Below, piece after piece: positions 35,316-45,060 of a DNA stretch of 64,000 nucleotides (position 1 is the stretch's first letter; the number at the start of each line of letters is the position of its first letter). This DNA comes from Cognatazoarcus halotolerans (GTDB taxonomy: Bacteria > Pseudomonadota > Gammaproteobacteria > Burkholderiales > Rhodocyclaceae). A model generated the notes under the pieces. That model was not told the origin of the DNA and did not search any database. It saw only the letters and a program-made list of their open reading frames with translations. A program made the translations under genes and the position numbers. The stretch lies in assembly GCF_009800965.1 (NCBI RefSeq), contig NZ_WUAF01000003.1:186001-250000 (forward strand), in the 5' to 3' direction.

Positions 35316-37526
35316 ATGAACAACCGGACACGAATCGAAAACCTGTCGCGTCGCGACTTCCTCAAGCAGGGCGGCGGCCTCACCCTGGCACTGGTGCTGC
35401 CCGGCGTGGCCGCGGCGGCCGGCGCCGGGCCGGGCATCGCCGGCACCGCGCCGGTGGTGAAGGGTGATTTCACTCCCAACGCCTTCGTGCGCATCGGCAG
35501 CGACGACACCGTCACCGTCATCGCCAAGCACCTCGAGATGGGGCAGGGCACCTACACCGGACTCGCCACGCTGGTTGCCGAAGAGCTCGATGCCGACTGG
35601 GGCCGGGTGACAGTGGAAGGCGCACCGGCCGACGCCGGCCGCTACAACAACCTCTTCTGGGGGCCGGCGCAGGGCACCGGCGGCAGCACCGCGATCGCCA
35701 ACTCCTTCATGCAGCTGCGCCAGGCCGGCGCGGCGGCGCGGGCGATGCTGGTCTCTGCCGCTGCCGCGCGCTGGCAGGTGCCGGTCGGCGAGATCACGGT
35801 GCGCGAGGGCGTGGTCAGCCATGCCGCAAGCGGTCGTTCCGCCCGCTTCGGCGAGCTCGCCGAGGCTGCCGCCGTTCAGCCGGTGCCGACCGAGCCGGTG
35901 CTCAAGGATCCGTCCACCTTCCGTCTCATCGGCCGTCATGTGCCGCGCAAGGACAGCCTCGCCAAGACCACCGGCAAGGCCATGTTTACACAGGATGTGC
36001 GTCTGCCTGGCATGCTGGTCGCAGTGGTCGCGCATCCGCCGCGCTTCGGCGCCACCGTGCGCGCGGTGCGCGACGACAAGGCGCGCGCGCAGCCCGGCGT
36101 GGTCGACGTGGTGCGCATTCCCACCGGCGTCGCGGTACTGGCGAAGGACACCTGGAGCGCCAAGAAGGGCCGGGACGCGCTCGAAATCGATTGGGACGAG
36201 TCGGCGGCCTGGCGCGGCAGCACCGAGGCGGTGTATGCACGCTACCGCGAACTGGCTGGCACACCCGGCAAGGTCGCCCGCCGCGACGGCGATGCCGAAG
36301 TGGCGTTGGGCAAGGCCGCGCGGGTGATCGAGGCCGAGTATGAGCTGCCCTTCCTCGCCCACGCGGCGATGGAGCCGATGAACTGCGTGGTTCGCCTCGA
36401 CAAGGACCGCTGCGAAGTGTGGAACGGCGAGCAGTTCCAGACCGGCGACCAGCACGCGCTGGCCGCGCTGCTCGGCCTCAAGCCCGAGAACGTCCATCTG
36501 AACATGCTCTATGCCGGCGGCAGCTTCGGGCGGCGCGCTAACCCGCACTCCGATTACCTGCTCGAGGCAGCCAGCATCGTCAAGGCGATCAACGGTCGCG
36601 CGCCGGTCAAAATGGTGTGGATGCGCGAGGACGACATGCGCGGTGGGCACTACCGCCCGGCCTACGTGCATAGCATCCGCGCGGCGCTGGACGGGGCCGG
36701 TCGGCCGCTGGCCTGGTCGCAGCGCATCGTCGGCCAGTCGATCATCGCCGGCACGGCGTTCGAGTCGGGGATGGTCAAGGACGGTATCGATGCCACCTCG
36801 GTGGAAGGCGCGGCGAACCTGCCCTATGCGGTGCCCAACTTGCAGGTGGAGCTCCACACTACCAACGCCGAGGTCAGGGTGCCGGTGCAGTGGTGGCGCT
36901 CGGTGGGCTCGTCGCACACCGGCTTCGCGACCGAGGTGTTCCTTGACGAGCTGGCCAGCGCGGCCGGCGCAGACCCGGTCGACTACCGGCTGGCCCTGCT
37001 CGAGGCCCATCCGCGCCACGCTGCGGTGCTGCGGCTTGCCGCCGACGGCGCCGGCTGGAAGGCGCCGCTGGCAAAGCGCGAGGGCGTGCGCCGCGGCCGT
37101 GGCGTGGCGCTGCACGAATCCTTCAACACGATTGTCGCGCAGGTCGCGGAAGTGTCGCTGGCCGCCGATGGCAGCTACACGGTCGACCGCGTGGTGTGCG
37201 CGCTCGATTGCGGCGTGGCGGTCAATCCGGACGTGATCCGTGCGCAGATGGAGGGCGGCATCGGCTTCGCGCTGACTGCCGCGCTGGCTGGCGAGATCAG
37301 CTTCGACGATGGCAAGGTGGTGCAGTCGAACTTTCATGACTACACCATGCTGCGCATCAACCAGATGCCGAAGGTCGAGGTGCACATCGTGCCCTCCGCC
37401 GAGAGGCCGACCGGGGTTGGCGAGCCCGGCGTGCCGCCGCTGGCGCCGGCGCTGGTCAATGCCCTCTTCGCTGCCGGTGGCAAGCGCATCCGCCGCCTGC
37501 CGATCGGCGAGCAGCTCAAGGCCTGA
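35316..37526 (+). CDS. Molybdenum hydroxylase large subunit (IorB-like), Tat-exported
   Basis: This is a 736-residue xanthine dehydrogenase-family Mo subunit. R12-R13 in [20 protein letters not shown] form a twin-arginine signal, so the folded enzyme is probably exported to the periplasm. [12 protein letters not shown]-like (here [20 protein letters not shown]), [12 protein letters not shown] and the MCD-binding [19 protein letters not shown] fit the isoquinoline 1-oxidoreductase/aldehyde dehydrogenase type. It lacks an FAD subunit, which is usual for this two-subunit group with a cytochrome or quinone acceptor. The substrate is an N-heterocycle or aldehyde, not resolvable here. Confidence 0.93.
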   Translation: MNNRTRIENLSRRDFLKQGGGLTLALVLPGVAAAAGAGPGIAGTAPVVKGDFTPNAFVRIGSDDTVTVIAKHLEMGQGTYTGLATLVAEELDADWGRVTVEGAPADAGRYNNLFWGPAQGTGGSTAIANSFMQLRQAGAAARAMLVSAAAARWQVPVGEITVREGVVSHAASGRSARFGELAEAAAVQPVPTEPVLKDPSTFRLIGRHVPRKDSLAKTTGKAMFTQDVRLPGMLVAVVAHPPRFGATVRAVRDDKARAQPGVVDVVRIPTGVAVLAKDTWSAKKGRDALEIDWDESAAWRGSTEAVYARYRELAGTPGKVARRDGDAEVALGKAARVIEAEYELPFLAHAAMEPMNCVVRLDKDRCEVWNGEQFQTGDQHALAALLGLKPENVHLNMLYAGGSFGRRANPHSDYLLEAASIVKAINGRAPVKMVWMREDDMRGGHYRPAYVHSIRAALDGAGRPLAWSQRIVGQSIIAGTAFESGMVKDGIDATSVEGAANLPYAVPNLQVELHTTNAEVRVPVQWWRSVGSSHTGFATEVFLDELASAAGADPVDYRLALLEAHPRHAAVLRLAADGAGWKAPLAKREGVRRGRGVALHESFNTIVAQVAEVSLAADGSYTVDRVVCALDCGVAVNPDVIRAQMEGGIGFALTAALAGEISFDDGKVVQSNFHDYTMLRINQMPKVEVHIVPSAERPTGVGEPGVPPLAPALVNALFAAGGKRIRRLPIGEQLKA

Positions 37527-37538
37527 GGAGGCGAGGCG

Positions 37539-38561
37539 ATGGACAGTCTCGATCTGGAAGTGCTGCGCCGCGCGCGCAGCTGGCTGGCGGAGGGCCGGCG
37601 GGTGATGCTCGCCACGGTGGTGCGCACCTGGGGTTCCTCGCCGCGGCCGCCGGGCGCGCTGCTGGCGCTGCGCGAGGACGGTCGGGCGGTCGGCTCGGTG
37701 TCGGGCGGCTGCATAGAGGACGACCTCATGGCCCGTCTTCGTAGCGAAGGCATGCCGGCCACGCCGCGGCGGGTCAGCTACGGTGTGGGCGCGGAAGAGG
37801 CGCGCCGCTTCGGCCTGCCCTGCGGCGGCACCATGGAGCTGGTGCTCGAGCCGCTTTCTTCACCCGCGCCGCTCGACGCCTTGCTGGCGCGTCTTGCCGC
37901 GGGCGAGCTGGTGGAGCGGCGGCTGCATCTTGCCAGCGGCCGCAGCACTCTCGCCATCGCCCATCCCGAGCAGGCGCCCGGGCTCGATGGGGACGCCCTG
38001 GTGAGTGTCTTCGGCCCGCGCTACCGGCTGCTGCTGATCGGTGCCGGTCAGCTCTCGGCGAGCCTCGCGCGGATTGCGCTCGACCTCGATTTTGCGGTCA
38101 CGGTTTGCGACCCGCGCGAGGAGTGGAGCGACGAGTGGCGTGTGTCCGGCACCTCGCTGACCCGCGAGATGCCCGACGACGTGGTCATCGCCATGCGCCC
38201 CGACGCGCGCACCGCGGTGGTGGCGCTGACCCATGATCCCAAGCTTGACGATCTCGCGCTCATGGAGGCGCTGCGCTCGCCGGCCTTCTATGTCGCGGCA
38301 TTGGGCTCGCGCCATAACAATGCGGCACGGCGCGCGCGGCTGCGCGAGTTCGATCTCGACGAAGCACAGGTGGCGGCGCTGCGCGGACCCGCAGGGCTTT
38401 ACATCGGCAGCCGTACGCCCGGCGAGATCGCAGTGTCGATCGCCGCCGAACTGGTCGCCGCAAAGAACGGCGTGGCGCCCGAGCGCGTGCTGCCGGTGGC
38501 CGAAGCCAAGGCCGCGCTGGAGATCGCCGCGGATACGCTGTCAGCCTGCCGCACCGGCTGA
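37539..38561 (+). CDS. XdhC-family molybdenum cofactor insertion protein
   Basis: This is a 340-residue XdhC/CoxI-like protein: [20 protein letters not shown] (N-terminal) and a Rossmann-like C-terminal domain with [20 protein letters not shown]. XdhC proteins bind molybdenum cofactor and help sulfurate or insert it into hydroxylases of this family. Its place directly after the Mo subunit gene is typical. Confidence 0.93.
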   Translation: MDSLDLEVLRRARSWLAEGRRVMLATVVRTWGSSPRPPGALLALREDGRAVGSVSGGCIEDDLMARLRSEGMPATPRRVSYGVGAEEARRFGLPCGGTMELVLEPLSSPAPLDALLARLAAGELVERRLHLASGRSTLAIAHPEQAPGLDGDALVSVFGPRYRLLLIGAGQLSASLARIALDLDFAVTVCDPREEWSDEWRVSGTSLTREMPDDVVIAMRPDARTAVVALTHDPKLDDLALMEALRSPAFYVAALGSRHNNAARRARLREFDLDEAQVAALRGPAGLYIGSRTPGEIAVSIAAELVAAKNGVAPERVLPVAEAKAALEIAADTLSACRTG

Positions 38562-39166
38562 TGCCGGTTCAGGGCATTCTGCTGGCGGCCGGTTATGGGC
38601 GGCGCTTCGACGCCGAGGGCGGGCAGGACAAGCTGCTGGTGCAGATGGATGATGGCAGGCCGGTGCTGTGGCACAGCGCGCGGGCGCTCACCGCGGTATT
38701 GCCGGATTGTATGGCGGTGATCCGCCCGGGGCAGGCCCTGCGTGCGCGCTGGCTCACCGAGGCAGGCTGCCGTGTGCTCGAGAGTGCCGCGGCCGCGGCC
38801 GGCATGGGCAGCGCGCTGGCCGCCGCAGTGGCCGCCAGTCGTGGCGCCAGCGGCTGGGTGGTGGCGCTCGCCGACATGCCCTGGCTCGACGCCTCCGCGG
38901 TTGCGGCGGTCGCCGCGGGAATCGATGCGCCGCAGCGCCTGGTGGCCACGGCGCATCAGGGTCGTCGAGGCCACCCAGTGGGCTTCGGTCCCACCTGGGG
39001 TGAGCAACTGGCGGCGCTGACGGGGGACACCGGCGCGCGCGCGCTGCTTGCCGGGCAGGACATCCGGCTCATCGACTGGCCTGACGATTCGGTACTGCGC
39101 GACATCGACCGCCCGGCCGATCTGGATCGGACGCAGGCAGGTCCGCGCCGAGGCGCAGCGGCTTAG
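38561..39166 (+). CDS. MocA-like molybdenum cofactor cytidylyltransferase
   Basis: This is a 201-residue nucleotidyltransferase. The N-terminal GILLAAGYGRRFDAEGGQDK is the nucleotide-binding loop, followed by ALADMPWLDASAVAAV and HPVGFG. Its start overlaps the XdhC stop (TGATG). Members convert MPT-Mo to the cytosine dinucleotide form needed by IorB/CoxL-type enzymes, so the operon is self-sufficient in this step. Confidence 0.88.
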   Translation: MPVQGILLAAGYGRRFDAEGGQDKLLVQMDDGRPVLWHSARALTAVLPDCMAVIRPGQALRARWLTEAGCRVLESAAAAAGMGSALAAAVAASRGASGWVVALADMPWLDASAVAAVAAGIDAPQRLVATAHQGRRGHPVGFGPTWGEQLAALTGDTGARALLAGQDIRLIDWPDDSVLRDIDRPADLDRTQAGPRRGAAA

Positions 39167-39178
39167 CGGCTCAATGCT

Positions 39179-39790
39179 TCAGCGGGTGAGCGGCAGCGCG
39201 GCGCCCATCAGCGCGAACAAACCGCCGCAGACCCGGTTGAAGCGCCGGCCGGTGCGCTCGAGCCAAGGACGGATGCGGTGGGCGAGCCGCGCGAGCAGGT
39301 ATTCCACCCCGAACTCCACCAGCGCGAAGCTCGCCGCCATCACCACGAACTGCTGCCACAGGCTGCGCCCCGGATCGATGAACTGGGGCAGGAAGGCGCC
39401 ATAGAAGAGCAGCACCTTGGGATTCGAGATCGCCGCCAGCAGGCCCTGGCGGAACAGGGCGCGGTTTTTTCGCGGGACGGCCGTCGCGTCGGGCGTCAGC
39501 CGGATCGGAGGGGCGCGCCACAGCTGCACGCCGAGCCATATCAGGTAGGCGCCACCCGCGAACTTGAGGATGACCAGCGCGTTTGCCGAGGCCTGGAGCA
39601 GGGCGCCGATGCCGAGCATCGACAGGGCGATGAGTAGTACGAAGCCGGCGCTGCCGCCGGCGATCGTGAACAGCGAACGGCGGTGGCCGTAGAGCGCGCC
39701 GTGGGTGAGTGCGAGCAGGCTGTTGGGGCCGGGTGTGAGTGACAGGCCGACTACGGCAAGCAGGTAGATCAGCCAGGTATGGAGCGCCAT
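39179..39790 (-). CDS. LysE-family amino acid exporter
   Basis: This is a 203-residue membrane protein with about six helices. It opens MALHTWLIYLLAVVGLSLTP followed by GPNSLLAL, the LysE/RhtB hallmark. The ATG at 39790 is preferred to the TTG at 39799. It exports an amino acid or related metabolite; its regulator is not nearby. Confidence 0.92.
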   Translation of the reverse strand: MALHTWLIYLLAVVGLSLTPGPNSLLALTHGALYGHRRSLFTIAGGSAGFVLLIALSMLGIGALLQASANALVILKFAGGAYLIWLGVQLWRAPPIRLTPDATAVPRKNRALFRQGLLAAISNPKVLLFYGAFLPQFIDPGRSLWQQFVVMAASFALVEFGVEYLLARLAHRIRPWLERTGRRFNRVCGGLFALMGAALPLTR

Positions 39791-39847
39791 GTCAGACAAT
39801 CGCCAAAGGTGTGCTGGTAGGGGGCATCGCGGGAGTGGTCGCCGGCA

Positions 39848-40630
39848 TCACGGTGCAAAGTCGTAGTCGATGGTAAGCGGTGAGTGATCGCTGAAGCGTG
39901 CGTCCTTGTAGATCCCTGCCGCATTGGCCGTCGCCGCGATGCCTTCGGTGGCGATCTGGTAATCGAGCCGCCAGCCCACGTTCTTGGCCCAGGCCTGGCC
40001 GCGGTTCGACCACCATGTGTAACAGGCGTCGGTGGCTTCGGGATGCAGGCGGCGGTAAACGTCGATCCAGCCCTGCTCGTCGAACAGCCGTGACAGCCAA
40101 GCCCGTTCTTCGGGAAGAAAGCCGGAGTTCTTCTGGTTGGATTTCCAGTTCTTGAGATCGATTTCGCGGTGCGCAATGTTCCAGTCGCCGCACACGATCA
40201 CGTCGCGGCCGGAAGCCCGCAATTCGGCCATGTGGGGCAGGAAGCGATCCATGAAGCGGTACTTGGCCTGCTGCCGTTCGTCGGAACTCGAGCCGGACGG
40301 CAGATACAGCGAGACGACCGAGAGGGGGCCGAAATCCGCCTGAAGGTAGCGCCCTTCGGCATCGAACTCGCCACAGCCGAGCCCTTCGACGACCCTGTCC
40401 GGCTCGCGCCGGGCGTAGATGCCGACACCGCTGTAACCGCGCTTCTCGGCACAATGGAAGTAACCGTACATGCCATCCGGGCTGCGCATTTCCGCGTTCA
40501 TGTCGGGAAGCTGTGCCTTGAGTTCCTGGAGGCACACTACGTCTGCGCGTTGTTCGGCGAGCCACGGGAAGAAGCCTTTGCTTGCTGCCGAGCGTACGCC
40601 GTTGAGGTTGGCGGTGATGACGCGTAACAT
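39848..40630 (-). CDS. xthA: Exodeoxyribonuclease III
   Basis: This is a 260-residue AP endonuclease/exonuclease of the EEP superfamily. VCLQELKAQLPD carries the catalytic Glu, VVSLYLPSGSS the aromatic-acidic loop, VIVCGDWNIAHREIDLKN the Asp/Asn, and FSDHSPLTIDYDF the terminal Asp-His pair. It repairs abasic sites. It is divergent from pyrE with only 32 bases between. Confidence 0.95.
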   Translation of the reverse strand: MLRVITANLNGVRSAASKGFFPWLAEQRADVVCLQELKAQLPDMNAEMRSPDGMYGYFHCAEKRGYSGVGIYARREPDRVVEGLGCGEFDAEGRYLQADFGPLSVVSLYLPSGSSSDERQQAKYRFMDRFLPHMAELRASGRDVIVCGDWNIAHREIDLKNWKSNQKNSGFLPEERAWLSRLFDEQGWIDVYRRLHPEATDACYTWWSNRGQAWAKNVGWRLDYQIATEGIAATANAAGIYKDARFSDHSPLTIDYDFAP

Positions 40631-40662
40631 GCGGTGTCCGGTTCCCTGGGAATTAATCTAGC

Positions 40663-41310
40663 GTGGATTTTAGCCGCGATTTCATTCAGCTTGCCTGCGA
40701 CAAGGGCGTGCTGCGCTTCGGTGAGTTCATCACCAAGGCTGGCCGCAAGTCGCCGTATTTCTTCAATGCCGGCCTTTTCAACGATGGCGAATCGTTCGGT
40801 CGCCTGTGCGATTTCTATGCGCGCGCGATCGTCGCGTCGAAGCTCGAGTTCGACATGCTCTTCGGCCCAGCCTACAAGGGTATCCCGCTGGTCGCCGGGA
40901 CGGCAATGAAACTCGCCGGGATGGGACGCAACGTGCCTTTCTGCTTCAATCGCAAGGAAGCCAAGGATCACGGCGAAGGCGGCACCCTGATCGGTGCGCC
41001 GCTCGTCGGCCGGGTGCTGATTCTCGACGACGTGATCTCTGCAGGTACTTCCGTCCGTGAGTCGGTGAAGATCATCGATCAGCACGGCGCCACGACCGGC
41101 GGTGTGGTGATCGCGCTCGACCGCATGGAGCGTGGTCAGGGCGAGCTCTCGGCGGTGCAGGAGGTGCGCCAGCAGTACGGCGTGCCGGTAGTGTCGGTGG
41201 CAAGCCTGGTCGACCTGATCGGCTTCCTGTCCGACAGCGATGAACTCGCCGACAATCTCGCCGCGGTGCGGCAGTATCGTGTCACCTATGGAATCGATGC
41301 GGCGGCCTGA
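40663..41310 (+). CDS. pyrE: Orotate phosphoribosyltransferase
   Basis: This is a 215-residue enzyme of de novo UMP synthesis. It starts at GTG 40663, with GGGA about 11 bases upstream. [35 protein letters not shown] and the PRPP loop [14 protein letters not shown] are diagnostic. It works in the same pyrimidine pool as Upp and UraA, but lies in a separate transcription unit. Confidence 0.96.
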   Translation: MDFSRDFIQLACDKGVLRFGEFITKAGRKSPYFFNAGLFNDGESFGRLCDFYARAIVASKLEFDMLFGPAYKGIPLVAGTAMKLAGMGRNVPFCFNRKEAKDHGEGGTLIGAPLVGRVLILDDVISAGTSVRESVKIIDQHGATTGGVVIALDRMERGQGELSAVQEVRQQYGVPVVSVASLVDLIGFLSDSDELADNLAAVRQYRVTYGIDAAA

Positions 41311-41932
41311 ACTCCTCTGCGCATTGCTGCTCTGCGGCCTGCTTTCGGGCGGGGCTGCGGTCGCGGGCGGCGGAAGCATATTCTGCTGCGACGATGCCAG
41401 TGGTCGGACGGTGTGCGGCGATGTGCTGCCCGCACAGTGTTACGGGCGTGCGTATCGCGAGATCAGTCCGCAAGGCATCGTTCGCCGGGTCGTGGCGGCG
41501 CCCATGAGCCCTGCCGAACTTGCCCGCCAGCGCGAGGACGAGCGCCAGCGGCGCCTGGAGGAGGAGCGCCAGCGCATCGACCGGCTGCGCGACAAGGCCC
41601 TGCTCGAGACCTATCCGAACCTGGACGACATCGAGGTGCAGCAACGACGCGCTGAACTCGAGGTCGAGCGCGATATCGAAGCTGCGCGCAAGCGCGAGGC
41701 CGAACTCAGGCAGGCTCGTGTGGCACTGGACCGCGAGGCCGAGTTCTACGCGCGCCGGCCCATGCCGCCGAAGCTTGCCAAGGATCTGCGCGACAACGAG
41801 CTCGAGTTGCTGGCGCAGAAGAGTGTCATCGATTCGAAGCGGCGTCAGTTGGAGGCGATCCGCGCGCGTTATGAAGAGGACCGCCAGCGCTACCAGGAGA
41901 TTCTCGAGCGCCGCGGCGCACACGCGCGCTGA
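41288..41932 (+). CDS. Secreted coiled-coil protein with DUF4124-like N-terminus
   Basis: This is a 214-residue protein whose start (ATG 41288, or 41297) overlaps the end of pyrE. A signal peptide ([19 protein letters not shown]) precedes a cysteine-containing segment ([20 protein letters not shown]) that resembles the DUF4124 fold. The rest (residues about 85-210) is a charged coiled coil rich in Glu, Arg and Gln. It is likely periplasmic; the function is unknown. Confidence 0.82.
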   Translation: MESMRRPELLCALLLCGLLSGGAAVAGGGSIFCCDDASGRTVCGDVLPAQCYGRAYREISPQGIVRRVVAAPMSPAELARQREDERQRRLEEERQRIDRLRDKALLETYPNLDDIEVQQRRAELEVERDIEAARKREAELRQARVALDREAEFYARRPMPPKLAKDLRDNELELLAQKSVIDSKRRQLEAIRARYEEDRQRYQEILERRGAHAR

Positions 41933-42003
41933 GTCTTTGCCAACCGGCGCATCCGGATGGCCCGGTCCTGCCCTGCATCTGAATGTCCTGTCGGAGCGGC
42001 TTC

Positions 42004-44076
42004 ATGAGTAACGACTCCCCCCGTATCGTCCGTGCCGCATGTCCGCACGATTGCCCCGACACCTGCGCGATGGAAGTGACCGTCGAGCAGGGTCGTGCAG
42101 TAAAGATCCGCGGCGCAAAGAGCCTGCCGTTCACCAACGGCGCGTTGTGCACCAAGGTCGCGCACTATCTCGAGCGGGTTTATTCGGAGCAGCGGCTGCT
42201 CTACCCGATGAAGCGCGTCGGCCGCAAGGGCGAAGGTCGTTTCGAGCGTATCGGCTGGGACGAGGCGCTCGATACGATCGCCGACAGATTCCGTGCCATC
42301 GCCGCCGATGATCCGCGCGCCATCCTCCCTTACAGCTACGCCGGCACGATGGGGCTGGTGCAGTCCTCGGGCATGGATCGGCGCTTCTTCCACCGGCTCG
42401 GCGCCTCGCTGCTGGATCGCACGATCTGTGCCTCTGCCGGTGCGGCGGGCTGGAAGGCCACCATCGGCGCGGGGGTCGGCATGGACCCCGAGGCCATCGT
42501 CGAGGCCCGGCTGATCATCGTCTGGGGCGGCAATCCGGTGGTCTCGAACCTCCACGGTTGGCGCTACATGCAGGAGGCCAAACGGCGCGGCGCACGCCTC
42601 GTGGTGATCGATCCATGGCGCTCCGAGACGGCGCTCAAGGCCGATCTGCATCTCGCACCGATGCCCGGCACCGATGCGGCGCTGGCGCTGGCGATGATGC
42701 AGGTGCTGATCGACGAGGATTTGCTCGACCACGACTACATCGCCAGCCACACGCTCGGTTTCGATGCCCTCGCCGAACGGGTACGCGAATGGACGCCCGA
42801 GGCGGCCGCCATGCATACCGGCCTGCCGGCCGAGGTCATCCGCCAGCTGGCGCGCGACTATGGCAAGGCCGCGCCGAGCGCGATCCGCCTTAACTATGGC
42901 CTCAATCGCTGTGCCGGTGGCGCTGCCGCGGTACGCGCGATCGCCTGCCTGCCCGCGCTTACCGGTGCCTGGCGGCATGCCGCGGGCGGGGCCCTGCTGT
43001 CGACCTCCGGCAGCTTCCCGGTGGACGTGCGGGCGCTCGAGCGCCCCGATCTCTATCCCGATGCGGCCGCGCGCCCGCCACGCACCGTCAACATGTCGCA
43101 GATCGGCGAGGCATTGCTTGGCGCGGACGACCCACCGATCCGCGCGATCTACGTCTACAACTCCAATCCGCTGGCGGTGGCGCCCGACAGCAACCGGGTG
43201 CGCGCGGGTTTCATGCGCGAAGACCTCTTCTGCGTGGTGCACGAACAGTTCCAGACCGACACCGCCGATTACGCCGACATCCTGCTGCCGGCCACCTCGC
43301 AGCTCGAACACCGCGACGTGCACAAGGCCTATGGGCACCTCAACGTGGTGGACAACCAGCCGGCGATCACGCCACTCGGCGAGGCGAGGCCCAACAGCGA
43401 AGTGTTCCGGCAGCTCGCGCAGCGCCTCGGCTTTTCCGAGCCGGCCCTGTTCGAATCCGACGACGAGATCGCCGCGGCGGCCTTCAAGCAGCGTGACATG
43501 CGCGCGCTCGGGCTCTCCGGCACGCTGGCGGAGCAGGGCTGGGCGCGGCTCAACCTGCCGCGGCCCTATGCGCCGTTTGCGCGTGGAGGGTTCTTCACCC
43601 CCTCCGGCAGATGCGAGTTCTTTTCGCAGGCGCTCGCCGATCAGGGCATCGATCCGTTGCCGCGCTACGTGCCGCCGCACGAATCGCCGCTGAGCAACCC
43701 CGAACTGGCGACACGCTACCCGCTTGCGATCATCTCGCCGCCGGCGCGCAATTTCCTCAATACCAGTTTTGCCAACATGCCGCGCTTCCTCGCCCAGGAG
43801 GGCCGTCCGACGCTTGCCATCCATCCCGATGACGCCGCGGCGAGAGGCATCGCCGAGGGCGACCGGCTGCGTATCTTCAACGACCGTGGCGCCTTTCATG
43901 CCCATGCCGTGCTGACCGATGGCGCTCGACCGGGTCTGGTGGTGGCGCCGTCGATCTGGTGGCAGAAGCTTTCGGGCGACGGGGAGAACGCCAATGCGGT
44001 GACCAGCTCGAGGCTCACCGACATGGGGGGCGGCCCGGTGTTCTACGACTGCCTGGTGGAAGTGGCCATCGCGTGA
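42004..44076 (+). CDS. Molybdopterin oxidoreductase (bis-MGD family)
   Basis: This is a 690-residue DMSO reductase-superfamily enzyme. An N-terminal [4Fe-4S] site is formed by C13, C17 and C21 (ACPHDCPDTC, spacing C-x3-C-x3-C) and C49. YSYAGTMG, NPVVSNLHGWRYMQEA and the C-terminal molydopterin-binding domain with NTSFANMPRF follow. No signal peptide is seen, so it is cytoplasmic. It lacks FdhB- or NrfC-like partners nearby and may use ferredoxin. The substrate is unknown; formate-dehydrogenase-like and other oxidoreductases share this layout. Confidence 0.9.
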   Translation: MSNDSPRIVRAACPHDCPDTCAMEVTVEQGRAVKIRGAKSLPFTNGALCTKVAHYLERVYSEQRLLYPMKRVGRKGEGRFERIGWDEALDTIADRFRAIAADDPRAILPYSYAGTMGLVQSSGMDRRFFHRLGASLLDRTICASAGAAGWKATIGAGVGMDPEAIVEARLIIVWGGNPVVSNLHGWRYMQEAKRRGARLVVIDPWRSETALKADLHLAPMPGTDAALALAMMQVLIDEDLLDHDYIASHTLGFDALAERVREWTPEAAAMHTGLPAEVIRQLARDYGKAAPSAIRLNYGLNRCAGGAAAVRAIACLPALTGAWRHAAGGALLSTSGSFPVDVRALERPDLYPDAAARPPRTVNMSQIGEALLGADDPPIRAIYVYNSNPLAVAPDSNRVRAGFMREDLFCVVHEQFQTDTADYADILLPATSQLEHRDVHKAYGHLNVVDNQPAITPLGEARPNSEVFRQLAQRLGFSEPALFESDDEIAAAAFKQRDMRALGLSGTLAEQGWARLNLPRPYAPFARGGFFTPSGRCEFFSQALADQGIDPLPRYVPPHESPLSNPELATRYPLAIISPPARNFLNTSFANMPRFLAQEGRPTLAIHPDDAAARGIAEGDRLRIFNDRGAFHAHAVLTDGARPGLVVAPSIWWQKLSGDGENANAVTSSRLTDMGGGPVFYDCLVEVAIA

Positions 44077-44942
44077 GCCAGCGCCCCGGGCTGCAGGCCT
44101 CGCCGTGGCTGGCGCTGCATCTTGCGGTCCTGCTGTTCGGTACCGCGGGCCTGTTTGCACGCGGGCTGTCGATTTCGTCGATCAATCTCGTGTTTGCGCG
44201 TACCGCGATCGCAGCGATTGCGCTCGCGTTGGTGTGGCGGTTCGGCGCCGCCGCGCGAGGCCGCCAGACCTTCGGCTGGTGGCTGCTGCTCACCGGCCCC
44301 TTGCTGGCGATCCACTGGGCGAGCTTCTTTCACGCCATCCAGGTCGCCTCTGTGGCGATCGGATTGCTCGGCTACGCGAGCTTTCCGCTCTTTTCGGTGA
44401 GCTTTGCCTGGCTGGCCGGCGAGCGACCGCGCCGTAGCGATCTGCTCGGAGCCGGGGCGGTCAGCGTCGGCCTGGTGCTGCTGGTGCCGCAATGGTCGAT
44501 CGACAACAGCGCAGTGCAGGGCCTGATCTGGGGCCTGCTGTCGGGCGCCACCTTCGCTGCGCTGACCATGGTCAACCGGCGCCAGGTGGGCTCGGTCGAT
44601 CCGGTGGCACTGGGTTACGCGCAGAATGCGGTTGCTGCGTTGTGTCTGTTGCCCTGGGTCAGCTGGCCGATCGCCGCAGGCGGCGTCGAGTGGGGTGCGC
44701 TGTTGGCCCTCGGCCTGGTGTGGACTGCGCTCTCGCATACCCTCTTCATCACCGCGCTACGCGCCGTGCCGGCGCAGGAAGCGGCCGTGGTGGCCAGCCT
44801 CGAGCCGGTGTATGGAATCGCGCTGGCGTGGTACCTGTTCGGCGAAGCACCGGGCGCGCGGGAATGGATCGGCGGAGCGATGATCGTTGGGGTCAGCGTG
44901 TGGCTGACGTGGACGCGTAGGGGTGAGCGGCGCCGAACGTGA
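44073..44942 (+). CDS. EamA-family permease (DMT superfamily)
   Basis: This is a 289-residue membrane protein with ten predicted helices and two EamA repeats (the second from about residue 150). It starts at GTG 44073, overlapping the oxidoreductase stop (GTGA). Such transporters export metabolites or amino acids. The coupling to the oxidoreductase hints at export of its product, but this is only positional evidence. Confidence 0.88.
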   Translation: MSQRPGLQASPWLALHLAVLLFGTAGLFARGLSISSINLVFARTAIAAIALALVWRFGAAARGRQTFGWWLLLTGPLLAIHWASFFHAIQVASVAIGLLGYASFPLFSVSFAWLAGERPRRSDLLGAGAVSVGLVLLVPQWSIDNSAVQGLIWGLLSGATFAALTMVNRRQVGSVDPVALGYAQNAVAALCLLPWVSWPIAAGGVEWGALLALGLVWTALSHTLFITALRAVPAQEAAVVASLEPVYGIALAWYLFGEAPGAREWIGGAMIVGVSVWLTWTRRGERRRT

Positions 44943-45009
44943 CCATTCGCGACTGGCCGCGCTCGGGCGTGTTCGTTTGCCGAGGCGGGTGCTACGTTGG
45001 GATCGATCA

Positions 45010-45048
45010 GGCGGATGCCGGAGTCGCAAACGGCTCCCGGCATCCGCC
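45010..45048 (-). terminator. Hairpin after the VWA PEP-CTERM gene
   Basis: GGCGGATGCCGG (45010-45021) pairs perfectly with CCGGCATCCGCC (45037-45048). It lies just after the stop of the minus-strand VWA gene and before the EamA end. There is no strong T-run on either strand; probable terminator. Confidence 0.6.
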
Positions 45049-45060
45049 ACCGTCGAGCCC

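Noticed and set aside
35271-37385. 704-residue open frame on the minus strand
   Set aside because: It mirrors the molybdenum hydroxylase subunit gene and has no start signal or recognisable family pattern.
41890-44160. 756-residue open frame on the minus strand
   Set aside because: It is antisense to the molybdopterin oxidoreductase; the Arg/His/Gly-rich composition is that of a reversed high-GC gene.
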